This document shows, piece by piece, positions 1 through 11,230 of a DNA stretch of 64,000 nucleotides (the first letter of the stretch is position 1; the number at the start of each line of letters is the position of its first letter). The stretch is taken from positions 1 through 64,000 of the forward strand of contig JAEPRB010000134.1 of the NCBI GenBank assembly GCA_016758965.1, written 5' to 3'. The notes beneath the pieces were generated by a model. That model saw only the letters and a list, made by a program, of their open reading frames with translations, had not been told where the DNA came from and did not search any database. Origin of the DNA: Circinella minor. Its lineage: Eukaryota; Mucoromycota; Mucoromycetes; Mucorales; Lichtheimiaceae. The position numbers and the translations under genes were made by a program.

Positions 1-919
1 GAGAAAGGAAGCAGAAGTCTTAAAAATAACAAAGGAGAAAAGGATGGTGAAGAGGAAAAGAAGGGGACAAAAGACAAAAGAATCCATGTCGAAGAAGAGT
101 CGAAGGCAAGACGTGAAAGATTGGCAATCTTCTCTTTCTATACTAGAAACAAATTCTCTTTTTTTTTTTTAAGTAGGATTCATATCAAATAGTAGCATAA
201 AAAACAATCCTTTCTATTCAAACTCTCTTTCCCTCTCTCCCCCCCCCCCTTTTTTTTTTTTAAAAAAAAAAAGTGCTGATTCGGTCAAGTCTCCGTGTTG
301 TCACGTTCTATCTGATGGTGATGGTGATGATGATGTTGGGGACCGGTTCCAATAAATGCCACACCACATCCTAACACTAATAATAAAAGAAAAAGTATAT
401 TTCATATACTTATGATTATTTTACTTCAAAAAATATGGTGTACCCAACCTTTTTTTTTATCACAAGAGTACCCCGCTCTGGATGTTGTTTACTTTTTTTT
501 TTATCCATAAAGTTTTGGTCCAGTTCTCAAAAAATCACCGTTCACTCTTGCAAATCAGCCTGCCCTAATCCGACATAAGCACTTTTTTTTTTTTTTAGTT
601 TTCTTTAATTCTTTAATTTTGTTCGTTTACTTTTTTTTTTTTATGTAAAAAAAAAAAATCTTTGTTTTCTTGGTTCTTATTGTTTCTTATTGCTTTTTAA
701 TTTCTTTCTTTTATTTTTTTTCATATATAAATATAACAATTATTAAAACGATACCCCCAAATCCTTTTTTATTTTTTATTTTATAATTATTCTTCTTTTT
801 CTTTAATAATACTAACTTTTTTATTATTATTTCTGTCAATTTGTTGAATTGATTTATATATATATATATTATATTTCCTTTTTGTTTTTTATTATTATTA
901 TTATTGTTGTTATTTAAAG
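1..919. other. Left-edge spacer and 5' region of the CCCH gene
   Basis: The first ~200 bases are purine-rich and open in frame 1 (Lys/Glu-rich reading), so they could be the 3' end of a gene cut by the window edge, but there is no recognisable domain and it could equally be UTR. The rest is dominated by poly-T and poly-A runs and a short ATG/GTG triplet run near 310-335. No other gene is supported. Confidence 0.4.
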
Positions 920-1948
920 ATGTTTCCTTCATCACCTTCTTCGTCATCCTCATCTTCGACTTCTTCTATTACTTCAGTAACATCATCTACAACCGAAGTT
1001 GATAATAAACAAAAAAATGGACTTCATCCTGATAAAAAACCTGAATTATACAAGACAGAAATGTGTCGTAACTGGGTCGAAATGGGTTACTGCAGGTAAT
1101 TTTTTTTTTTTTTTTTTTTTTGAAAAAAAAAAAAGGAAAAAGGAAAAAAAAAGATAGAGAGAGAGAAACACAGTGGAAAGGAAACAGGAATATAATTATG
1201 ATAAAATAAATATTCTTTTAAATACCAATATTCTCGTAAAAAAAAATAAATACTTATTGTCCTATAACATTAATTATGATGGGTTACTATTAACAGATAT
1301 GGTAAAAAATGTCGATTTGCTCACGGAGATCAAGAATTAAGAACAGTTCAACGACATGTACGATATAAAACGGAAATCTGCCGAACGTACCACATGACGG
1401 GAACATGTTTATATGGTGTTCGATGTACATTTATTCATGATGAAAGTGCTCGTCTCACTGATGATGATGGTAGTACAAGCAGTAGTAGCAGTAGCACTAT
1501 TAATACACCAGCATGTACATTGACAACGAATAATAATAATATCATATCAACACCTACTCTCACTCCTACCACTCCTACTATTAATAATAATAATAATAAT
1601 GCAACTTTAACCATAACTGCATCATCACCAACACCAGTGGCAACAACAACAACAACAACAGCAGATCAACATTACTACTATCCTACCCTACTTAAATCAA
1701 CTGCTTCGACACCCGAAATATTATTAAATACTTTTATCGATAATCAAAAAAAGGATAAACGACTTGCTGCATTTTCTTCCATTACTCAACATCGTCAGGA
1801 CAATATTGAATCACTTGGTAACCATAACAACCATAACGATAGCAACAATAATAAAGATAGTAATAATTGGATTATTTGGCAGCAACACTATCATTACCCT
1901 CATACAGATCTTTCGAACCATTATACAGCACCCAATTTGGCTTGGTAA
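920..1948 (+). CDS. Tandem CCCH zinc-finger RNA-binding protein (TIS11/tristetraprolin/Cth2 family)
   Basis: Exons 920-1095 and 1297-1948 give 275 residues. After a Ser/Thr-rich N-terminus there are two zinc fingers with exact C-x8-C-x5-C-x3-H spacing, the first split by the intron. Each is preceded by the family lead-in YKTE(M/I)C, and the fingers are separated by 18 residues, the linker typical of TTP-type proteins. Members of this family bind AU-rich elements in mRNA 3' UTRs and promote deadenylation and decay; in yeast Cth1/Cth2 do this for iron-use mRNAs. The C-terminal half is low complexity (Ser, Asn and Thr runs) without recognised motifs. The start is the first ATG after the T-rich leader and keeps the Ser-rich N-terminus. 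The family is near certain; the mRNA targets are unknown. Confidence 0.92.
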
Positions 1949-2134
1949 AGAAGGAAGTAAAAAAAAAAAGTTTTGTAGAAGAGCCCTTTTTTTTTCTTTT
2001 GAAAATCTATTTTTATTTTTAATATTTCTTCATTATACCGTTATATCTATTATTTTGTTGTATATCAAATATAAATTGTATATTAAAGTTGAAGAGTTGC
2101 TATTGTTATTATTGATTATTGTTATTACATTATT

Positions 2135-2189
<55 letters not shown>

Positions 2190-2373
2190 TCTTTTATGTA
2201 TAAACTAGTAAGAGTTTAGTTTCTCTCTAACCCCCCCACCCCAAATCCCCCCTCCTAGCAACAAAGTCAGCGGGACAAAAAAAAAAGCTTTCCTTTTTTT
2301 TTTTTTTGTGTGTCTATTTTCAAATAATATTGATCCAATCCAACCGACATTAAAAACAGTTTTTATAACATAA
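1949..2373. repeat. Spacer with (TG)n microsatellite
   Basis: The 3' UTR of the CCCH gene and the leader of the next gene. It contains an uninterrupted (TG)n tract of about 50 bases at roughly 2137-2186 and a C-rich patch at 2230-2255. Short ORFs crossing the TG tract read Val-Cys repeats and are not genes. Confidence 0.8.
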
Positions 2374-3859
2374 ATGAATAAATCCAAATCATCCAAATCA
2401 TCAGCAGCAGCATCACAAGCCGATTCACAACAACAACTTGAAAAACAACGAGAAGCAAATCAAGCGTAAATTGTCTTACTACTTATTTATGCATCTTGGA
2501 AAAAAAAAAAAAGAATAAAGTGAGAGGACGGAATGACGTTATTAACTTTTTTCTTTTCTTAATATGTATATTATATCCGGTTTTTTATTATACAGTTTTT
2601 TCCGAAAAGTGGTCACTGAACGTAATAAGAAATTGGATGATTTACAAAAAACACATACAGTATTAGAAGATAATGTTTCTAAACTATCTCAACAATCAAA
2701 CGGGACAAAAAACGGATCATCCGGCGGCATTACAAAAGCAACGATGGTACAACATGCAATAACATCAACAGCTCCTTTTTATTTTTTATTTTTTGGTTAT
2801 TCCTTTGATTATAATATTAATCTTTAATTAAATTATTATTATTATTATTTTGGGGGTGGGGAATAATAGGCTTATTCATTATTAGGTGAATTAATTGATG
2901 AATGTATATATGATGTATTATTTGAAGCTCATCGAGATATTAAACAAGGAAATAACATTTGTCAAATATGTCAAACAAGGTAAAGTTATTGGGAACAAAA
3001 AAAAAATGATGTAAAGAATGACAGTAAAGCTCATCCATGAAATATTTTTCCGTTTTTTTTTTCTTTTTTTTTTTTTACTGTCTCATAATTGCAACTTGCC
3101 CCTTAAAAAAAAGGTGTCGTCAATACGGTAATTTTTTTTTTCGGTTCAAGAGTGGATGGGCTATTTTTATTTATACAATGAATGATAAGAATACTATCAA
3201 TACTAACAATAAATCATTGTTGTGTTTTTATAGTGTCAAGGCCAGGATGTGATATATATGGAAATACATATGCAGCAAATAGTTTACCATCTTATGAATG
3301 TGTTGGTTGTCGTCGAATGATTGCTGCTGTAAGATATGCTCCTCATTTAGAAAAATGTTTAGGACTTGCAGGAAGACAATCAAGCCGAGTAGCAAACCGA
3401 CGGTGAGTTTTCGAATAATAAAGAAAAATCCGGGGATATAACCAAATTGATTATAATAATTTAACAAAGAGAAAAACAACAAAGAAAGACATTTAATAAT
3501 TATTTTTGTTAATTGGCGGTATCAAATCAAATTTTTATTCTTATTATAATTATAGACTTGGATCAGCATCACCATTTGCATCTTCAGCAATACAATCATC
3601 AGGGCCATCAGACGACCATATTGCACTTAGTGATCCAGAAACATCTCATTCGGATAACAAAAAAAAGAAAAAACCACTTTCGGTAAACATTTAGTTTTTA
3701 TATTTCTTTTAATTGGGAGAATGAGGGAGAAAAAATTTCTGGTTTTTTTTTTTTTTTCTGTAATGCTAATATCATTCCCTCATATATTAGTCTTCAGCTA
3801 CCAATGGAATATCACGTATCAAAAAACTCAAGACTTCATCTTCCTCGGAAAAACTATAA
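2374..3859 (+). CDS. SGF11: SAGA-associated factor 11 (Sgf11), deubiquitinase-module subunit
   Basis: Proposed exons: 2374-2465, 2596-2746, 2870-2979, 3241-3402, 3556-3682 and 3791-3859 (236 residues). Sgf11 anchors the H2B deubiquitinase Ubp8 (USP22 in human) in SAGA and touches the nucleosome acidic patch. The N-terminal part has the helix that packs in the module (around GELIDECIYDVLFEAHRD). The C-terminal zinc finger has C137-x2-C140, H152 and C156 in the diagnostic stretch RYAPHLEKCLG followed by SSRVANRR, almost as in ATXN7L3. A DIYG motif before the finger matches the family's DIFG. The tail is Ser/Lys-rich. Exon 4 could instead start at 3234 with a 14-nt microexon at 3114-3127, which also stays in frame. 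The family is sure; exon 4 is not. Confidence 0.9.
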
Positions 3860-4273
3860 ATATTATTGTTTCTTTTTTAGCATATATCCATTGGGATTCC
3901 TATTTTTATTAACTAATTTTACAAACGTGGACCCATCCTCATTGTACATGTTAATTAATATTGTTAGAAAGGAACAAAAAAAAAGGAATATTACAATAAA
4001 GAAAACAGTAGATGGCAATGAAAAAAGAAAATGATGCATTCAATTTATTATAATGTAACAGAAATAGAAACAATACGTAATATAAGCTATTATTTTTGGA
4101 TATTAACAATGGTGCATATACAACAACTAATAATTATTACCAAATATAGCGAACAAAACATCAAAAAAGCATAAATAACAATTACAACTATGACAAGAAT
4201 CAAAAAAAAATATTATTAACAAGCTATTACGGAAATCTTCTACTTACTATTAATAAGACAACATATATTCAAT
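3860..4273. other. Intergenic spacer
   Basis: AT-rich sequence between SGF11 and the first secreted-protein gene. It presumably holds the SGF11 3' UTR and the next promoter. I see no gene or strong motif. Confidence 0.6.
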
Positions 4274-5162
4274 ATGCACTATTCCACTTTATTATTAAAC
4301 TTTATTATGGCTCTTATAGTCTTATTTATTAATTTACCCAACCATGTATATTCATACTGCATCTACAATGAAATGACAGATGGTACACGTTTTTATATTC
4401 GTCAAACAGGTGGTCAAGGTCGTCGTTCAAATTATTTCGCGTATGTATTATTATTTATTTTACCAATATTAGAAAAAATTATAGTGCATCATGCATATAC
4501 ACAACAGAGTGTACATTTTTTTAAACTGACTAACTAAAACTATCATTTATATCCCTATATGTATAAAAAAAATAGTCGTTTTGAACATTTTCGTGTGTCT
4601 CCAGGTGATAAAGAATGTTGTTCCTATGATAATTATGATTGTAGCGATAGCGCAGATAGAAATTATGAAGTCAAATTTTGGGTAAATTGAAAGAGATTTT
4701 TTTTTTTTTTTGGATATATATAATTTAACAATAAGGACATTAAAGATCTAATAATAACAATTACAATGGCAACCTCGTTAAATGCATATATTCACTACTT
4801 ATATTTTATATATTTGATAGATGCGTCATCACTCAACAGGCGGATTAACTAATCGAGGATATGAAATTACCTGTCCTGCTGATGGATATATTAAATTTGG
4901 TGGTACATACGAAAACCCTATAATTCGGGTTATTGGTACCAATGAAGAACCATATAATTCCCAAATAATTCATGCCTACAAGAATAGGTTTACTTATGCC
5001 AAGTATCCAAAAAACAAGGATCGTGACAATGGAGACAATAAGAAAAATCAAATCAAAGAGGATGATGACAAAGAGGATCAATACGACACTAATAAGAATG
5101 AGAAGCATGAAAAGAAGGATAATGATAGTCCCAAGGACACAACGAAATCTGAAGCACAATAA
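4274..5162 (+). CDS. Secreted cysteine-containing protein, tandem paralogue A (function unknown)
   Basis: Exons 4274-4440, 4576-4681 and 4821-5162 give 204 residues. The N-terminus is a clear signal peptide (hydrophobic stretch LLLNFIMALIVLFINL, predicted cleavage before SYCIYN). The mature domain of ~130 residues has five cysteines, shared with the paralogue at 6850: SYC, a CC pair after PGD, a Cys five residues on (DC), and TCPADGY. The last ~65 residues are a highly charged Lys/Asp/Glu/Asn tail without structure. Intron phases and the 106-nt middle exon are identical in the paralogue, so the two arose by tandem duplication. I do not recognise the family. Being secreted, it could act in the wall or outside the cell; an effector role is only a possibility. 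Confidence 0.85.
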
Positions 5163-6849
5163 TTATTATCGAAATAGACTTGATTTACAAATAGGAAACC
5201 CCATTAATAGATATTATTAGAATTTTTTTTTTGTTAGATATGGAAAACTTTTTTTGTTCCTTCATATGGTTATTTATTATATTATTACTATTACTATTCT
5301 CTTATGCTATATAAAGTGTTAATAATATGTTACACAAAACAATGATTCAAACTTTTTAATATTTTTATGCATACATTTATTTAACAAGACTATTATTTTA
5401 TTGTCGCGTCGTACGTAAGAAGTGTGCAATTCACCAGAACAATGGTTACAAATATCATTTTTTCAATGAATAAAGACTAATATATGGTATACACCAATGA
5501 GATAATGGTAGCATTGTTTTGGTTTTACGTACGTATAACAATCAATATTTCAATGCATGTACATACGTAGTAAATCTAAAAGGTAGTTTGGCGTGATGAA
5601 TTCTTTTTTTTTTTTTTTTACATTATATGGTGGAGAATTAAATTAGATAATAACTTTTTGCAGTACGTAGCATAAACCTTATTGTTGATTTGGCTTAAAT
5701 GTCACTTTAAAATTTTAGGTTAATAGCTTATGAATGTTTGATGAAAACTAGATAATTTATATGTATATTATAAAAATAAAATTTTTAATATGACGTCGGA
5801 TGGTTGTTCGATTGTTATCCAACAGTTTAGATATTAGAGTTTTGATATGAAAAGAAGAAACTAATTCTTTTCTGATGCCAAACGTCATCTACCTGCAAAA
5901 GAATCATAATAATATATTATTTCACACGTTACAAAATTTTATAAGCTTGTTTTTAAAGAAATAAATAAACCCACTTCTTTGATTAAGATCTTATTAGTTT
6001 TACTAGTTGAATTTTCCTAAAATTAATATTAATAAAAATAGTATTTGAGGTTATTACAACTACCTGTATACCATATTTCAGGGGGGGGAAGGGGAGATTT
6101 TTTTTTACAGCAATGACAAAGATATAGGTATTTTTTAAGTAATGAAAGGATCGAAATTTATAGTCATGACCATTAAATGTCAATTGTATTTAATATTGTA
6201 AAAGATAAATGTTACTCAGAAGTTTTTTATATATTATTCAAAAGTGTATACTGCATATATATTAGTCAACATGACTTTAATCGCGTTAATATAACACAAA
6301 ATATTAAATAGTGCTTTCGTTTTATGTTCTTTTCAAGTAATCTTCTCGCTACATGATTCAGCTTGGATGGTTAGATCATCAATTTTCTCAGTGCCATATA
6401 ACAAGTGTGTACATATAGGAACTGTATTCTTACCAAGGAAACAAGCTGCCTTTGCCCATTACGTATGAATAAAGAAAATTTTCTCTCATTTAAACTTGGT
6501 TTTCTCAATTTTGTTTTACATTTTTTTTTATAATGAGGCAACTACATATTAAGTCAGAAGTTTCTTATTCAACATCGATAAAATAGAATGGGCCTATCAT
6601 TATTAATATGAAAAAAAAAACAAAGAAAATAAATTTATTGGTAACGAAATTTATTATGCAAAGGGGGATACGTACTACTAAAGATAGTAAAACAAAGCTT
6701 CTATTGAGGCAAAGCAAAGAAACTATTGGCTAATGTATAACATGACAACAGAGGTATGAATTAATGACACAGTATATATATAAAGACTCAAAATTCCTGC
6801 ATCTCAAGACATTTTAGAAAATATAATTTATTTTATCAACATTATCACC
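5163..6849. other. 1.7-kb spacer between the two secreted-protein paralogues
   Basis: No gene is supported. The sequence is AT-rich with several TACGTA/ACGTACGT palindromes (for example near 5420, 5525 and 5665). A stretch at 6775-6785 (gtatatataaag), about 70 bases before the next ATG, could serve as a TATA box for paralogue B. Confidence 0.5.
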
Positions 6850-7660
6850 ATGCGTAGTATTTTATCACTTGTCTTTATAACACTACTTCTTTTCTCTCAC
6901 ACTGCATACAGTTATTGTGTTTATAATCGAATGGATGACGCTACTCAATATTATGTTCGTCAGATTAGTGGAGCTGGTGGAAATGCGTTTAGGTAAATAA
7001 GCATAACATTTTATAAAATTTTCTCTATTACATGATCTAGGAAAAAAAAAGATCATATGATAATTTTTTCCATATACATGGATTTGTTGAAAATCATTGT
7101 AAATGACTAATTTATGCTGATTCTTGTCATATATCTCACCACGTGTAATTATAAATTGTAGCCGTTTCCGAAGAGATCGATTACTCCCAGGGGAAAATGC
7201 TTGTTGTCCTCAATCCGAAAAAACTTGCAACAAGGGTGGAAATTCCGATTCTGTTGTGTCTTTTTGGGTATGCTTATTTTCCCGTTTCTTTTCTTTTATT
7301 ACTATACTTGATATATCACTCTGTACATCCTTTACTAATTATTATCAATAAACGTGTTTACATTAGGTTTCAAACATTAAAGGGAAATATGGTGACTTAA
7401 CCGGTTATATAATATCATGTCCTGCAGGTGGATATATACAATTTAAAGGTGTTTTTGAGCATCCAACCTTCCACGTATTTGATAAAGATCATAACCCGTT
7501 TAATGCTGAGATTAGACATGAACGTGGTAATATGCTATCTGTCAATAAAAAGAGAACAGAAAGCCTCATATCACATGAGAAGGACAAGCACCATAGCAAC
7601 AAAGAAGATAGAAAAGAGGATGAACATAAAGAGAAGCATGAATTGAAAGAAGAACAATAA
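6850..7660 (+). CDS. Secreted cysteine-containing protein, tandem paralogue B (function unknown)
   Basis: Exons 6850-6992, 7162-7267 and 7367-7660 give 180 residues. It has a signal peptide (ILSLVFITLLLFS, cleavage likely before SYCVYN) and the same mature domain as the gene at 4274. Shared landmarks are CxYN at the mature N-terminus, (Y/F)(Y/I)VRQ, an R-F-x motif at the first splice junction, PG(E/D)xxCC, a further Cys, an xFW exon end, CPAGGYIxF and a downstream E-x-P. The five cysteines are conserved. The tail is again charged (Lys/Glu/His-rich), although its sequence has diverged from copy A. A TATA-like stretch lies ~70 bases upstream. It is convergent with the OPI1-like gene, whose stop lies ~200 bases away. 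Function unknown. Confidence 0.86.
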
Positions 7661-7861
7661 TATGAAAGAGAAAAAGATAACATAGATAAAATGCAGTAAA
7701 AACAAACTTTTTTTTGTATATTATTTTTAAAGTGAGAAAAAGAAAGGGTATAGAATAATAATAATAATATAATATATACATATATCATGAAATCGATAAT
7801 AATAAATAATACAAATAATTGTTAAAAAAAAAGGAAGTTTATAAGTAAATTATAATTTTTT

Positions 7862-8743
7862 TTAAAGAGGTGGATTAGGAGGACTATTGATATTAAGTGA
7901 ACGAATTGGGGGTAATTGAATATCATTATCAATTTTTCCTCCATTATCATAGTCTCTTACAGTACGCCATCGATCTAACCAAATTTCGGCACGATCCACA
8001 GTATCGGAAAAAACTGTTGAAATCGATTGTAACATTTCCACAGATTCATTTCCAAAAGTCAATACCTTGATTGCGTTTTCATCTTGAACAGGAGATAACC
8101 CTTCTGTAGGTGTTAATAAAGGTGATGCTGCTGGTGATGATCGGATATCCTATGAAAAAAAAAATTGTGAGTAACAGCATTATGATACTAATTTTTTTTT
8201 TGTGTGTCCGATTCAATTTTGATAAAATAAAAAACTTTAATTTACCCATCGATTTGGTAAATCTAAAATAAATCCACGAACTGCGACTTTGGCATGGTGC
8301 GGAAGTGATGTACTTGCATATCGACTAATCACATCTACTACTTTACGAACTGTTTCTACAATATCTCTTTTGACAGAAGAAAGTGGGCTAGCTGGTTGAT
8401 GATGCTGAACTGTTGATAGTGATGACGACGATGAAGCTGCTGCTAAAGACACCAGATAATTTCTTACAACTGTTAACTGTTGTTCAATACGTTGTATTGC
8501 GTATCGAAGCCAGCTTAGACAGTATTTTAAACATTTCATGGATTCTTCGCTAACAACGGCAGCGGTTGTTCCAGCTGCTGAACCAGCTTGAACAACAAGT
8601 TGTTGCCATGTACTTGTACTTGATGCTGTGGGTTGATGATGAATAATTGGTGAACGTGAAGGAGGGTGTTGATAGGGTGATGGTCGGCTTGGTGATGTAG
8701 ATCGTGAAGACGGACGTGTCATTCGTAATCTGGTATTATTCAT
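7862..8743 (-). CDS. Opi1-family transcriptional regulator
   Basis: Two exons in transcript order, 8743-8246 and 8149-7862, give 261 residues. The N-terminus is Ser/Pro/Arg-rich. It is followed by a conserved helical block, ESMKCLKYCLSWLRYAI and then DIVETVRKVVDVISRYA, ending RGFILDLPNRW exactly at the exon junction. The second exon carries ESVEMLQSISTVFSDTVDRAEIWLDR. This order of motifs is that of the fungal Opi1 domain. In yeast, Opi1 sits on ER phosphatidic acid with Scs2 and moves to the nucleus to repress Ino2/Ino4 phospholipid genes. This protein is shorter than yeast Opi1, and I see no clear leucine zipper or FFAT motif, so the membrane-tethering mechanism may differ. The family call is from motif memory. 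Confidence 0.78.
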
Positions 8744-11230
8744 AATGGTAACTAAATATTACTTATTTTTGATTATTGATATAAACTTTTGATAAAGAAA
8801 AAGAGAAAAAATAAAAAAGAAAAAAATTGTGTTTAAAGAAAAGGAAAGATAGAAAAAAAATGTAACCAGGTTGATCCGACATAATATAGGTTATGTATTT
8901 TCACGTGAGCCCCAACATGCTTAAATTTGTTACGCCACCGACAAGAAAAAACCAAAGAAAAATTTGGAGCGATGATCACTTACACATAAAACATTTACCA
9001 TGCGACTTATTTATTTTATTAATAACTTGTTGATGGAGGCAGTGTTACCCGTGTATTTATTATTTTATTGTTATTGCTGTTCATCGTTAATAAGGAATAA
9101 CAATAAAAATTGTTTCAGTCCGACAAAAGAAAAAAAAAAACATGGATGGGTTTGGCGATCTTACCCAAAAAAAAAAAAAACGCAAAAATGAACAAGACTA
9201 TTCCCCTTATGACAATTGCACATTACACAAATAACAACTGCATATTACAAGAAAGTGCATCATTTGAATCCAAATCATCGTACCGCAGTAAAAATGATAA
9301 TGATTTTTTTAATCACTGTTACTTCCACAACTCTTTAATTACTTTTTCGCTGATAAACAAATTTGTTTTTGCATTACAAAACGACGGAGTATAGCACTAC
9401 ATACTCCGGTAAACATGATAGAAAGAAAAGAACAAAATAAATATTTTTGGCATGATGATATTTTCTTACTAAAAAATATATATATATATATTATAAAAAG
9501 AAATTGAGAATCATATCACCCAAAAATATCCGACAATAAGCTTTTTAGTAATGTCAAGTTTATTTTTCAACCAAAGAAGAAAATAAAATCTTTGTACCAC
9601 TCATTTGCTGTTTTGTCTGCATTAAGTTGTCTTTTTCGAATTTTATACTGTCATTGTCTTTCATAAAACAAACCAACTTTTTGTGCACTTGTATTTGTTT
9701 ACATGTGATATTCTCGTAATCAATAATAAGTTTCTCAGGCGAATGAATGGGGAAGGATAGCATAGGAATGCAAAACAAGTTGTTGATGACGATATATGTA
9801 TTAATTGATAAGTTGGTTTTTCTTGTTTAATAATCGCCTTCCCAGTTTTTCTTTATACACACAACATATAAGCATCATATGTACTAATAAATAAATAATA
9901 ATAAAGTTCAGTGAGTAAATTGCTTTACTATTTTTAACTGTTGTAAATTCACAATAATCTGAGAATTATGCTACTGCAGGTATAATAAAAGTTGAGAGAA
10001 AGAAGTATTATTTGTGCGGCAAATAATACAGCGTTACGTTTATTCGTCAGAACCTCAGTGACATAGCCCTACAAACAACAGTAACAATTAATATACGCAG
10101 CTATGGTAAAATGCTGGGGAGACAAAAAAGCAAACAAATAACTTGTTATTGTATTGCGCTTCCCCGATGATATCTGTGACTGAATAGCTTACGTACGTAA
10201 ATAACTCTGGTGCATAGAGGATGTGGTTTTTTAGCTTTTGTTACCTATACCATGAACCTTTCAAAGTATTGGAATGAAGCTAAGAGTCGACATATTTTAA
10301 TATTATTGTACAGCCTTCTGTACATAGTATATGCTTTAAACTTATAGTGTAAAGTACTATTTTGGCCAATCATTCTATATACGTAGAGTGTGCGAAAATA
10401 GTTTTCAAGGGTCTGTGCGTGCTGGGCTGAAAATGATTATGCTATAACCAAATATCCATTGACAATCTGTACAAGATGACTTGATATTATAGATATGTTA
10501 CATACCTTGTATCCATCATTACATCAAATACGACTCTGGGTATCATACAATAATTAGAAAAGAGAAACGTCTATTTCCTTTTTACGTACGTACTGTATAT
10601 ATTGAATATTTATTAAGCATAATACTAGAAACTTCTAATTGTTGAAAAAGTACCACACAATCAAGGTAAAAAGACCAGTTTTACGCTATGTTCTTCTTGA
10701 AATCAAATGTTGGCTCAGAAAAGAGCATGTGATACGTAAATAAACAGAGTGTTATTTTATAACAATATAAAACATTGTTAACTATATACGTACTCAACAC
10801 ATGGAAGTTCAATAATATTATTGCTCATGTCATATTCACATATTCTCCATAACAGCACACCAATTCCCTGTTTTTTCAGGTAGAGCCCGCATTTTTCATA
10901 TGCCAATATTTCTGAGCTCTTCTTCCCCAAAAAAAAAAAACCCATGTCTACGTATGAAAAAAAGCGAACGTTTGATGTATAAAGATATTATGATCTTGTC
11001 CTTTTTTTCTAGATATTATTATTGTTGAACGGATTAGACTAGACCAATAGACTAGCATTAATTTTAACAAAAAACTGTATATCATTGACTAGCTTGTAAA
11101 GTTAATCAGATAGTATACAGCCTAGCTGGCATATATGATACGGAATAATGCATTCAAGTTCAACTCTCACTAATCGTAGTACATGTTACTATATATTAAC
11201 TGTATGTAGTAAAGAAGTTCTATTCACATA
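8744..11230. other. 2.5-kb gene-poor spacer
   Basis: Only short unconvincing ORFs. It includes a small inverted repeat at 9385-9391/9402-9408 (7-bp stem, 10-nt loop) and several TACGTA palindromes (10190-10200, 10585, 10790). It probably contains the OPI1-like promoter next to 8744. Nothing else is supported. Confidence 0.5.

Noticed and set aside
1764..2219. 151-codon ORF across the TG repeat
   Set aside because: It overlaps the CCCH gene in another frame and its Val-Cys run is microsatellite translation.
8872..8886. ACCAGGTTGATCC-like string resembling the 5' end of 18S rRNA
   Set aside because: The match is about a dozen bases and the sequence after it does not resemble rRNA.
9385..9408. 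7-bp hairpin CGGAGTA/TACTCCG
   Set aside because: Short and isolated; such stems are expected by chance at this scale.
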